Below are positions 53,228 to 61,025 of a DNA stretch of 64,000 nucleotides, one piece after another. The translations under genes and the position numbers were made by a program. The stretch is from CAZGOM01 sp964527265 (GTDB taxonomy: Bacteria > Planctomycetota > Phycisphaerae > Phycisphaerales > Phycisphaeraceae). Within the stretch, counting starts at the first letter, position 1; every line of letters begins with the position of its first letter. The stretch is from positions 1 through 64,000 of the forward strand of contig CAZGOM010000007.1 in the NCBI GenBank assembly GCA_964527265.1. The letters are read 5' to 3'. The notes beneath the pieces are model-generated. The model ran no database searches, was not told the DNA's origin, and was given only the letters and a program-made list of their open reading frames with translations.

Positions 53228-56200
53228 ATGTCACGATCGATATTCGAGTGCGGGCGGTGGGCGGGGTTGTCGGCGGCGGCGGTGGCGGTATTGATGGGGT
53301 CGGCGGTGTTTGGGCAGGCGAAGGCGCCCAAGGCGGAGGCTCCGGTGTTGAAGCCGGCGGTGGCGGCGGAGGCGGAGGAGTTCAAGGTGCAGTCGGGGTG
53401 GAAGATCGTCAAGAACGGGGAGGGGAATTACTCGGTGGACATCATCGGGTTCAGCCATGTCGGCAATGAGCGGTTTTTGTCGTTGCCGTCGGATGCGAAG
53501 GAGGGGAGCGCATCGCTGGATGTGAATGTGCCGGTGGAGGGGCCTTACAAGCTGTGGGTGCGGTATGAGTATCCGGCGTTTACGGAAGTGCGGTTTAAGG
53601 CGGTGGTGGAGCAGGAGGGGAAGGTGGTGGCGGAGAAGGTGATGGGGATGAAGGATAGCCCGAAACTGCAGTTCAACAGTGTGGATCTGACGCCGCAGTA
53701 TGATCCGCCGTGGGGGCCTGAAGGCGTGTTTGAAGAGCCGATGGATGTTGCGGGGCTCAAAAAAGGGCCGGCGACGATCCGGCTGATCGGCGTGGAGCAG
53801 CCGCAGATTGCGGGTGTGAGCGCGAACCGGAACGTGGATTTGGTTTATCTGACGAGCGATGTTGCGCCGATTATGACCAAGGATGAGAAGGGCAAGAATG
53901 TTGCCAATAAGGAATCGTGGTATTGGATTGGAGGCGGGCAGGGGGCGTTGTATCCGATTTTGAATGCGTATCGAGATACGCGGGGTGCGAGGTGGGAGGC
54001 GCGAATCACGAATAAGGGGGCGACGCCGACCCAAGGCGGGAGCGTGAGGTATGTGTACAACCGGATTCCGTGGTATTTGAATGAGCCGCTGCCGGAGATC
54101 AATCTTGCCGGGGGCGAAACGAGTGCGTGGTTTCCATTGAGCATGCAGGACACGGCGCATTTTGGGGCGGTGAGTTTTTCGCTGCCGGCGGTGAAGCCGG
54201 CGAAGGGTGCGGCGCCGGGCGCGAAGGCGGACCGTCCGGAGATCGAGGTGGAGATACGGCCGCTTGGCGGGGGAAAGAGCTTTAAGTTTGCAGACGATGA
54301 AATGGTGCAGGTGTACTTGCCTGGTTACCCGGGGTTTGGAGATGAGCCTGTCGCGGTGACGGAACGGGTGGCGGGAATGGCGAAGTATCTGGAGGGGACG
54401 AAGGCTCCAGGACGGGAGCCCAAGGAGCCGCTGGCGTTTGGGGGATGGATGCCGATCAGCGGGGAGACAGCATATGGAAAGGCGTATGGTGATTTGTATA
54501 AGGCGATGGGTTTCCGGGCATTTCCGCTGGCGATTCCCAAGCCGGAAGAGGCGATGAAGTCGATGGGGCTGCCGTTTAACCGGAGCGCGCAGGCGATGGG
54601 TTATCGCAACCCGCCGACGGAGGAAAACATCGCGGCGGCGAAGAAAGCGGCGGAGAAGCTGGGACTGCTGCCGTATTTGAAATTCTTCGATTACGGGGAT
54701 GAGATTCATTTTTCAGAATGGATCACGATTGCGCTGGGCAAGCAGCCGCTGGCGCCGCTTTGGGCGAAGTGGCTGGAGGAACACAGGCCAGGATACAAGG
54801 GGCAGGATTACTGGCGGGCGAGTTGGGGGGAATTCGACGCGGCGAAGCTGAAGCCGGACTCGACGGCGGCGGCTTCGAAGGAGAACGCGAAGCTGTATGT
54901 GGATTCATGTGCGTTTTACGAGGATCTGGCGAATACGTGGGTGTCAACACAGTTAAAGAAGATGAAGGCGTCGCTGGGGGAAGAGGTGCTGGGAGGGGCG
55001 AATTATGCTGCGCATCCTTTCTATTACCCGACGGTGCCGATGTATGTGACGTGGTTCAGAAAGGGAGCGGCGGACTACGGCCGGCACAGCGAGTATTTCT
55101 GGCAGGTGGGGCAAGCGGGGCCGATGATCAACGGGTATATCGTGGAACTGTTCCGTTGCGGGATGCGGCACACGCCCAATGGATTTATCAGGCAGTACAC
55201 AATGCCGCACGCCCCGGGGAACACGGAGGCGAGCTTCCTGCGGACGGCGTTTACGCATCTGGCGCATGGGGCCAACGGCCTGGATTATTTCGGAATCGGG
55301 ATGAATGAGACGTTTACGGAAAACCACATTGACCATCGGGCCAAGGAGCGGTTCAAGTCGATCCGGGATGTGAACTATTCGCTGGGTATGGTGGATGACG
55401 TGTGGGCCAAAAGCAAAGCGGTGCCGAGCAAGGCGGCGATTCTGGTGTCGTATTCCACAGAGTTGTGGGATCTGGCACCGGTGGCGCTGGACCGGGCGGG
55501 GCATTCGATGTTCGGTGGGGCATTTAGAGGAATGCGGCTGAATTACCACATTGACCGGGTGGGGCTGTGGAAGGCGCTGACGTTTGCGGGCGTGACGCCG
55601 GACCTGCTGGTTGAGGAGGATATGAATGCGGAAGATTTGAAGGGATATAAAGTGCTTTTCGTGGTGGGCGACAGTTTGCCGGTGGGCATGGAGAAACAGC
55701 TTGAGGCTTGGGTGAAGGAAGGGGGCGTGCTGGTGGGGACGTCCGGGGTGGGGATGTACGGCACGTATCGGGAGCCCAATCCTGGGATGCAGACGCTGAT
55801 GGGGATCGCGACGCGGAAGCTGGAGGAGAAGGATACGTTCATGCGGCCGATGCAGGATTTACAGTTCATGAAGCCCAGCGGGCATGTGAAGGCGATGAAC
55901 TTTGAGTTCCCGGTGCTGGGTAATGTGGAGCGTGTGACGCCGTTGCCGAGGGTGTCCGTGGAGGCGAAATTTGAGGATGGGTCTCCCGCGGCACTTCGGC
56001 AGATGATGGGCAAGGGGCAGGTGGTGTTTGTGGCGGCGCAGCCTGGGGCGTCGTTTTACTGGTCGGCATTGCAGCCGAATATTGTGCCGGATCGGGGGCC
56101 CAACACGCATCGGGCGCCGCAGAACTGGGACAAGGGTGTGATGAACCTGGTGAAGGGCGCACTGGCGGAGGCACGGGTGACGCCAGTGGTGGAGGCGAGC

Positions 56201-56437
56201 CTGCCGAACATCGACGCGCGACTGATGAAGGGGCCGAAGGTGTACATCCTGCCGGTGTCGAATTACAGCGACAAGATCGGAGAGACATGCACGCTGACAG
56301 TGGCAATTGAGGAGCCTGTGGCGGAGGTGACGGGGAGCTACAACGGAAAGTTGAGCTTTAAGCAGGCGAACGGGAAGGTCATCATTGAGGTCCCGAAGCT
56401 GGGGTATGGGGAGATGGTGCGGGTGGATTTGAAGTGA
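53228..56437 (+). CDS. Large secreted protein with carbohydrate-active features
   Basis: 1069 residues with a signal peptide (WAGLSAAAVAVLMGSAVFGQA, about 11-31). Residues 55-220 look like a beta-sandwich carbohydrate-binding module (WVRYEYPAFTEVRFKAVVEQ). A central region (about 380-780) has TIM-barrel-like elements, and about 790-900 (LKGYKVLFVVGDSLPVGMEKQLEAWVKEGGVLVGTSG) resembles the glutamine-amidotransferase-like domain C-terminal to GH42-type barrels. The C-terminus is beta-rich. I infer a planctomycete-type glycoside hydrolase relative, substrate unknown. It follows its own promoter and ends at the strand-composition switch. Confidence 0.75.
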   Translation: MSRSIFECGRWAGLSAAAVAVLMGSAVFGQAKAPKAEAPVLKPAVAAEAEEFKVQSGWKIVKNGEGNYSVDIIGFSHVGNERFLSLPSDAKEGSASLDVNVPVEGPYKLWVRYEYPAFTEVRFKAVVEQEGKVVAEKVMGMKDSPKLQFNSVDLTPQYDPPWGPEGVFEEPMDVAGLKKGPATIRLIGVEQPQIAGVSANRNVDLVYLTSDVAPIMTKDEKGKNVANKESWYWIGGGQGALYPILNAYRDTRGARWEARITNKGATPTQGGSVRYVYNRIPWYLNEPLPEINLAGGETSAWFPLSMQDTAHFGAVSFSLPAVKPAKGAAPGAKADRPEIEVEIRPLGGGKSFKFADDEMVQVYLPGYPGFGDEPVAVTERVAGMAKYLEGTKAPGREPKEPLAFGGWMPISGETAYGKAYGDLYKAMGFRAFPLAIPKPEEAMKSMGLPFNRSAQAMGYRNPPTEENIAAAKKAAEKLGLLPYLKFFDYGDEIHFSEWITIALGKQPLAPLWAKWLEEHRPGYKGQDYWRASWGEFDAAKLKPDSTAAASKENAKLYVDSCAFYEDLANTWVSTQLKKMKASLGEEVLGGANYAAHPFYYPTVPMYVTWFRKGAADYGRHSEYFWQVGQAGPMINGYIVELFRCGMRHTPNGFIRQYTMPHAPGNTEASFLRTAFTHLAHGANGLDYFGIGMNETFTENHIDHRAKERFKSIRDVNYSLGMVDDVWAKSKAVPSKAAILVSYSTELWDLAPVALDRAGHSMFGGAFRGMRLNYHIDRVGLWKALTFAGVTPDLLVEEDMNAEDLKGYKVLFVVGDSLPVGMEKQLEAWVKEGGVLVGTSGVGMYGTYREPNPGMQTLMGIATRKLEEKDTFMRPMQDLQFMKPSGHVKAMNFEFPVLGNVERVTPLPRVSVEAKFEDGSPAALRQMMGKGQVVFVAAQPGASFYWSALQPNIVPDRGPNTHRAPQNWDKGVMNLVKGALAEARVTPVVEASLPNIDARLMKGPKVYILPVSNYSDKIGETCTLTVAIEEPVAEVTGSYNGKLSFKQANGKVIIEVPKLGYGEMVRVDLK

Positions 56438-56520
56438 TTCGGGTTTGGGTTCCAGGGTTTGTCATAGGGAGGGGACTCTCTGTCAGTTCCTGGGCCAATC
56501 CAACCGGAGATTCTTGCGGA
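56438..56520. other. Abrupt plus-strand G-to-C composition switch
   Basis: Counted by hand: bases 56401-56460 have 29 G and 4 C; bases 56521-56580 have 10 G and 28 C. The bias is independent of gene direction: 44521-44580 in a minus-strand gene has 30 G and 6 C, and 59221-59280 in a plus-strand gene has 12 G and 24 C. The gap between the secreted protein and hipA also holds a diverged heptad (GGGTTT, GGGTTCCA). Expected of a replication terminus, an inversion edge or an assembly join. No dif-like site was found. Confidence 0.75.
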
Positions 56521-57796
56521 TGTCCGCTGCCCATCCCGCATCGACCCCCGCCTCATGGGCAAATTCCATCCACCGCTTCACAACCTCCTGCACCTGCTCC
56601 AGAATCGCCTCCGCCCGTCCACGCTTGAGCAGGGCGCTCTTGCCGCACGTTTTGAAATCTTCCCGTGTGAACCCATTCCGTTTGCCGTTCATTGTCATTT
56701 GATGCTGTGAAGTCCACTGCCCGCCGGGGTTGTGGCTGTAGATCACATCGAATGCGGGAGAGAGTGACCAGCGACCCGTTTTGTCCATCAAAAACGCAAT
56801 GTTCTTTACATGGTCGTCCTGGTTGCGCGCAACGATATTGAACGCCATCCGCCGGAATTGCTCTTCAATCGCTTCCATCGGCAAGCCCAGTTGCCGCATC
56901 GCCAGCATCGCTTCTTCATACCCATGAGCTCCGGCAATGTTGAAGTCCCAATGCGCCAGCGCCCCCAGTGACTGCATGTGCAGCTTGCCCCCGCCTTCCA
57001 GCCGGTCAAAACGCCGCGTCATAAAGTGGCGGCGTCCGTTTTCTTGCATCAAGCGGCATTCACTCATCGTGATTCCCGCGGCCCGCGCCATCAGGTAATA
57101 CGCATATTCTACCGCGCCGTACCCCTTCGGATCCAGCAATTCCTTGTCCTTGTTCCCGTCCACACCGTCAAACTTCATCAGCCAATACTCAAACCCCGGC
57201 CCCGCATCCACCTGCCCGCTGCGCACCTCCAGCGTCTGCCGGTTCCATGCGATCACCGCCTTGGCCCGCGCTCCGCCCGCCGATGTCCCCACCCGCAGCA
57301 TGTCGCTCAGCGCGCTCTTTCGGCTTGCATCGTCAAAGCTCACATTCAATCCCCGGCGCAGCCCCAGCACCTCCGACGCCAGTTTCACCAACGCATCAAT
57401 CTGAATCTTCTGCGCCCTCCGTGTGCGCGGCCCAAGCCCGGGCACAAACTCCAGCGCGCCCATCCCCCGTGTCCCCGTGTAGCACAACCGCTCCACTGCG
57501 TTAAAACTCTCCGCCGTCCGCCCCTGCGTTCCCAGCCACGCATTGATCAGCGCATTTCCGAATTTGTCCGGCAAGCAATCCGCCAGCATCCCCGGGAGCC
57601 CATGAAACGTCTCCCGCGCCAGCCCCGGAAACGTGTAAATCTGCCGCCCCAGCGGCATCATGAGCGGCGAAACCTCAATCCCGCTCTCCGAAAATTCACG
57701 GTCATACTCAAACGCTCCCAAACCCGTGCGGCTATCGAGCGACACCGCCCCAATCACACGCCCCCACAACTGCACTTTTGCCAGCGTTGTTGTCAT
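56483..57796 (-). CDS. HipA-like serine/threonine kinase toxin
   Basis: 437 residues. An N-subdomain 1 precedes the kinase core: GTSAGGARAKA (170-180) as the phosphate loop, Lys208 in YWLMKFD, then N325-Q-D327-D-H329 with K331-N332 as the catalytic motif and Asp350 in SPAFD as the metal-binding residue. HipA proteins phosphorylate an aminoacyl-tRNA synthetase (GltX in E. coli) and stop translation. The full domain set suggests activity. The start overlaps the antitoxin stop by 4 bp. The kinase lobe is intact, so a non-toxic relic is unlikely. Confidence 0.9.
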   Translation of the reverse strand: MTTTLAKVQLWGRVIGAVSLDSRTGLGAFEYDREFSESGIEVSPLMMPLGRQIYTFPGLARETFHGLPGMLADCLPDKFGNALINAWLGTQGRTAESFNAVERLCYTGTRGMGALEFVPGLGPRTRRAQKIQIDALVKLASEVLGLRRGLNVSFDDASRKSALSDMLRVGTSAGGARAKAVIAWNRQTLEVRSGQVDAGPGFEYWLMKFDGVDGNKDKELLDPKGYGAVEYAYYLMARAAGITMSECRLMQENGRRHFMTRRFDRLEGGGKLHMQSLGALAHWDFNIAGAHGYEEAMLAMRQLGLPMEAIEEQFRRMAFNIVARNQDDHVKNIAFLMDKTGRWSLSPAFDVIYSHNPGGQWTSQHQMTMNGKRNGFTREDFKTCGKSALLKRGRAEAILEQVQEVVKRWMEFAHEAGVDAGWAADIRKNLRLDWPRN

Positions 57797-58164
57797 TTCT
57801 TCTCATCCCATGTCCAGCCCCCGCCTTTCAAATCCTTTGATCTTTTCGCCTCAGGCGCCTTGGTCCCCGAAGCCCGCCGCCTCTGCCGCCCCGCAAGCCG
57901 CACTTGATCCATCGGGCTCGCCACTGCCTCCGGAAACACGCCCTCCAGTCGGTCCAGCACCTCCAGCGCACGGCAAACGCGAATGAGCGCCGCCAGCCGC
58001 GTGCCCTCGCCGCCCGATTCCAACCGCTCAACGGTCCGCTTAGAAACCCCCGCCTGCGCGGCCAATTCCGCCTGCGTGAGATTTCGCCCCAAGCGCAAAC
58101 GCGCCAACCGCTGGCCCAACTCCGCCAGCACCACCTGATCCGAAGATAGTCTTGTAATCATCAT
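57793..58164 (-). CDS. HipB-like XRE antitoxin
   Basis: 123 residues. A helix-turn-helix (LAELGQRLARLRLGRNLTQAELAAQAGVSKRTVERLE, about 14-50) is followed by a helical dimer region and a basic, Gly-rich tail (about 90-123) that should meet the toxin. It represses its own operon and neutralises HipA. The first Met pair (58164, 58161) leaves no doubt about reading frame. The upstream 200 bp contain operator-like inverted repeats and a TATAAT box. The stop overlaps hipA by 4 bp. Confidence 0.88.
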   Translation of the reverse strand: MMITRLSSDQVVLAELGQRLARLRLGRNLTQAELAAQAGVSKRTVERLESGGEGTRLAALIRVCRALEVLDRLEGVFPEAVASPMDQVRLAGRQRRRASGTKAPEAKRSKDLKGGGWTWDEKK

Positions 58165-58168
58165 AATG

Positions 58169-58182
58169 CGCCTATTATGGCG
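58169..58182 (-). promoter_or_regulatory. hipBA operator candidate 1
   Basis: CGCC-TATTAT-GGCG sits 5 bp upstream of the hipB start and immediately downstream of a minus-strand TATAAT (58184-58189). A repressor bound here would cover the transcription start. The architecture matches the second candidate at 58244. Confidence 0.5.
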
Positions 58183-58243
58183 AATTATATGTTTGAATAC
58201 AAGTTATTTTCCATGCCAGGCGAATAATAAAACAATAGTAAAT

Positions 58244-58257
58244 CGTCTAATTTGACG
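58244..58257 (-). promoter_or_regulatory. hipBA operator candidate 2
   Basis: CGTC-TAATTT-GACG, with the same 4-6-4 layout (CGYC-N6-GRCG) as candidate 1, about 75 bp further upstream. Paired operators are usual in hipBA promoters and allow looping or cooperative binding by HipB. Position supports it; binding is untested. Confidence 0.4.
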
Positions 58258-58273
58258 AATAAAAGCACTAAAA

Positions 58274-58307
58274 AGCGTCGAGTCACCTTTTAAGGCGACT
58301 TGACGCT
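58274..58307 (-). terminator. Terminator after the AHSA1-type gene
   Basis: A 14-bp stem with two mismatches (left half AGCGTCGAGTCACC, right half GGCGACTTGACGCT) around a TTTTAA loop. On the minus strand it is followed by TTTTTAG. It lies 58 bp past the end of the minus-strand gene at 58365. On the plus strand the tail GTTGATCTTTTTT could also work, so it may be bidirectional. Confidence 0.7.
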
Positions 58308-58364
58308 GTTGATCTTTTTTAGCTTCCTCCGGCAGAAAACAAAATCCACAACCCAGCCAGCTCT

Positions 58365-58898
58365 TCACTTCATCGTTTTCGCATGCTCCACCAACTGCTC
58401 CAGCGCCTTTCCCCAGCCGGCCGCAAACCCCATCTCCTCGTGCTTCTTGCGGTTCTCCTCGCTCGTATGCAGCACTGTCGCGTTGTAGACGGTCTTTTTT
58501 CCCTTGGTCTTAAACGTCAGAATCGCCGTCATGAACGGCTGCGCGCCCGGCCGATACCCCGGCCCCAATGCATCCGTGAACACCAGCCGCTCGTTGGGCA
58601 CCACCTCCAGGAAACAACCCGCGCTGGGAAATTCTTCTCCCTCGGGCGACTTCATCGTGGTCGCAAACACCCCGCCCGGCTTTAAGTCAATCGTGCAGGC
58701 AATCGTCTTCCAGGGTGCAGGTGTAAACCACTTCATCAAATGCTTCGGCTCCGTCCAGCAGCGCCAAACCAGCTGGCGGGGCACATCCACCGTCCGCTCC
58801 AATACCAGGTCCAACTTCGGATCCGCCTTAAAACCTTTCACCGCTTTCTTAACCTTCACCAACTTCCCCGCCTTCGCCGATTTGCTAACCTTCGCCAT
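58365..58898 (-). CDS. AHSA1/SRPBCC-family protein
   Basis: 177 residues. A basic, Ala/Lys-rich N-terminus (about 1-24) precedes the fold: LERTVDVPRQLVWRCWTEPKHLMKWF, the KPGGVF loop, FLEVVPNERLVFTDA and a C-terminal GWGKALEQLVEHA helix. These mark the activator-of-Hsp90-ATPase-like (SRPBCC) family, which binds hydrophobic ligands in a helix-grip cavity. The N-terminal extension is unusual and could bind nucleic acid. No operon partner. Cytoplasmic; ligand unknown. Confidence 0.82.
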   Translation of the reverse strand: MAKVSKSAKAGKLVKVKKAVKGFKADPKLDLVLERTVDVPRQLVWRCWTEPKHLMKWFTPAPWKTIACTIDLKPGGVFATTMKSPEGEEFPSAGCFLEVVPNERLVFTDALGPGYRPGAQPFMTAILTFKTKGKKTVYNATVLHTSEENRKKHEEMGFAAGWGKALEQLVEHAKTMK

Positions 58899-58980
58899 AT
58901 TCCTGCTCCTTGATGCGTTGAAAAATGGATGAATCCCGGGTCCCGTTCAAAACATCCCAAGCCTACCATAGAATCCTGCC

Positions 58981-60057
58981 ATGACCACAACCTCCACAAA
59001 CTGGCTCATTCAAGCCCACGACATCGCCCAGAACATCCTCGCCCCTGCCGCCCAGATTTCCGATCAGGCTTCTGCTCCACCCTTGGAAAACCTCCATCTC
59101 CTCGCTGCCGCCGGACTTTTCTCCGTCAATGTTCCAACCGAATTCGGCGGGCAGGGGGGTGGCATGGATGAACTCGCAGACCTCTTTGAAGCCCTCGCCT
59201 CCGGGTGCGGCGTCACCACCTTCGTCGCCCTCCAGCACATGCTCGCCTGCGCTTATCTTGCGCGTTCTGCAAACCAGCACCTACGCGCCAAGTGGCTCCC
59301 TGCGCTCGCCACCGGCCGAACCATGGCCACTGTCGCCTTCTCCCAGGTTCGCCGCCCTGGTCCCCCCATGATGCGTTGCACCCCATCCGCCGACGGCTAC
59401 ACCTTTGATGGCTCGGCCCCCTGGTCCACCGGCTGGGGCGTCGCCCAGCACCTTGTCCTGGGGGGAACCCTCTCTGGCGATACTCCGCCCGATGACCGTC
59501 TCGTCTTCGCCTTCATCCCCGCAAACACCCCCGGCATCACACCCTCCAAACCTCTTCATCTGTGCGCTATGAACGCCTCCGCCACCGTTACCCTCGCCTG
59601 CCAGTCTGTCCAGGTCCCCGCCTCCGCCATCATTAAAATCATCACGCGCGACGACCTGGCCAAATCCGACCAGCGCGGCATGTTTCTCATCGCCCACCTC
59701 TCCCACGGCGTCACTCGCGCCTCACTCCGCCACCTCAATTTCCTTCAATCCCAGCGCCCCGCGCCAGCCCTCGCCGACGCCATCGCCCGCATCACCGCTC
59801 AACTCACCCAGATCAAAGCGGACGCCGCGCCCTGGGTCAGCCAATCAAACCACCCTCAATACGCCTCTCAGGCTGTCAAAGCCCGTGCCGCCGCCATTGA
59901 GCTCTCCCTCCACGCCGCCCAGACCGCCGTCATCGCCTCCGGCGGCACCGCCATTGCACTTGATCACCCTGCCCAGCGCCTCTTTCGCGAAGCCATGCTC
60001 TACTCCCTCACCGCGCAAACGCGCGATCTCCAAAGCGCCATGCTCACCCATCATTAA
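58981..60057 (+). CDS. Acyl-CoA dehydrogenase-like flavoprotein
   Basis: 358 residues. The N-terminal helical domain (ISDQASAPPLENLHLLAAAGLFSVNVPTEFGG) and middle beta domain (FDGSAPWSTGWGVAQHLVLGG; LHLCAMNASATVTLACQSVQV) match the acyl-CoA dehydrogenase superfamily. The C-terminal helical domain is short, with RLFREAMLYSLTAQT near the end, and I could not place the catalytic Glu. It may therefore be a monooxygenase-like or non-canonical member. It overlaps the convergent cupin gene by 4 bp. Substrate unknown. Confidence 0.75.
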   Translation: MTTTSTNWLIQAHDIAQNILAPAAQISDQASAPPLENLHLLAAAGLFSVNVPTEFGGQGGGMDELADLFEALASGCGVTTFVALQHMLACAYLARSANQHLRAKWLPALATGRTMATVAFSQVRRPGPPMMRCTPSADGYTFDGSAPWSTGWGVAQHLVLGGTLSGDTPPDDRLVFAFIPANTPGITPSKPLHLCAMNASATVTLACQSVQVPASAIIKIITRDDLAKSDQRGMFLIAHLSHGVTRASLRHLNFLQSQRPAPALADAIARITAQLTQIKADAAPWVSQSNHPQYASQAVKARAAAIELSLHAAQTAVIASGGTAIALDHPAQRLFREAMLYSLTAQTRDLQSAMLTHH

Positions 60058-60437
60058 CTCGCGAGGCAGACCGTCAAGAGCATTCGGCTCTCCTCTTCCG
60101 CTTGAACATCATGCCGCACTCCCGGCGCCATGATGAGCATCTGGCCCGCGTTGAGCACATGCGAATCTCCCTGGGCGGCCATCCTCAGCCGCCCGGAAAT
60201 CACCTGAACCGTCACCACACCCGCCGCCACATGTTCTGACAGCCCCGCTCCTTTCTCAAACACAAACAGCGCCACCGTCACCGCCCCATGTTTATAGAGC
60301 GTCTCGTGCTTGTGCTTCGCCGTACCTGTCACCACGGCGGCCGCAATGCGCCCGCCAGTCTCTTCCAGGTCGAACTGATGCACCGGCGCTTTAAATCGGT
60401 CTTCCGGGCGCTGTTTCAATCGATCCAAATCACTCAT
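60054..60437 (-). CDS. Cupin-domain protein
   Basis: 127 residues from ATG 60437, which overlaps the hemerythrin stop as ATGA; the upstream ATG at 60473 lies inside that gene. A single cupin barrel: HGAVTVALFVFEKGAGLSEHVAAGVVTVQVISGRL, then LNAGQMLIMAPGVRHDVQAEEES. The two His-containing cupin motifs are intact enough to bind a metal. In this operon it may act on a nitrogen-oxide-related or stress metabolite. Co-translated with the hemerythrin. Confidence 0.8.
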   Translation of the reverse strand: MSDLDRLKQRPEDRFKAPVHQFDLEETGGRIAAAVVTGTAKHKHETLYKHGAVTVALFVFEKGAGLSEHVAAGVVTVQVISGRLRMAAQGDSHVLNAGQMLIMAPGVRHDVQAEEESRMLLTVCLAS

Positions 60438-60952
60438 GATCGTTTTTCCTTTTCTCCCGTCGCCTTGCGGCAACTGGAACGCGGTCTGCCTGCTTCAAAC
60501 TTCCGGGTTTCCTCGCCCAGTGCCTTCAATTGCTCTTCTGAAGCGCTTTTTTCAATCGCTGGAAACAAATGCCGCTCTTCCCAGCGAATGTGGTCATTGA
60601 GCAACTGGCCCAACGTCTTCACCCATTCACTCTCCGGATCAATCTGCTGCCGTTTGTGCCGCGCCTCCAGAGCCAAGGCGCGCAGCCTTGCATGTTCCTC
60701 CTCAAACTGCACGCGGTCTCCTGCTGCCATCAGGGCCGCCAGCAGTCGCTCCTCATCCTGAAAATGCGGCTCGATCTCCACCGCCCACACATCCAGGAAA
60801 TCCGCTACCGCAGCGCGGCGCGCCGCCGCATCGCTGCCCTGGGATTTGATCAAATGCTGCGCCTGCACCAAGCCCACGTAATGATCCCGCGAGAAGGGGA
60901 TCAAACTCTCATGCCGCTTCAGCGGCGCAGTGTCCGGCTTTGACTCAGACAT
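60434..60952 (-). CDS. Hemerythrin HHE-domain protein
   Basis: 172 residues from ATG 60952; the open frame further upstream reaches into the flavohemoglobin gene and is non-coding. Di-iron ligands: His24 (SRDHY), EIEPHFQDEE, FEEEHARLR and NDHIRWEERHLFP, in the order expected of a four-helix hemerythrin-like protein. Such proteins bind oxygen or nitric oxide or repair iron-sulfur clusters. It lies 73 bp downstream of hmp on the same strand, consistent with an NO-stress operon. Basic C-terminal tail. Confidence 0.85.
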   Translation of the reverse strand: MSESKPDTAPLKRHESLIPFSRDHYVGLVQAQHLIKSQGSDAAARRAAVADFLDVWAVEIEPHFQDEERLLAALMAAGDRVQFEEEHARLRALALEARHKRQQIDPESEWVKTLGQLLNDHIRWEERHLFPAIEKSASEEQLKALGEETRKFEAGRPRSSCRKATGEKEKRS

Positions 60953-61025
60953 GGAAACACACTTTCTTTTTAAAAGGAACCAACCATTCATTAGACCACA
61001 CTCACGGGATCCTCCAGGAAAAAGA

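Noticed and set aside
56461..56480. KOPS-like GGGNAGGG at the switch
   Set aside because: The nearby string reads GGGAGGGG and lacks the N-A spacing, so it is only a G-run.
58158..58185. dif-like site near the composition switch
   Set aside because: CATAA and TTATG arms are present near hipB but are 8 bp apart, whereas XerCD sites need 6; the flanking half-sites do not match.
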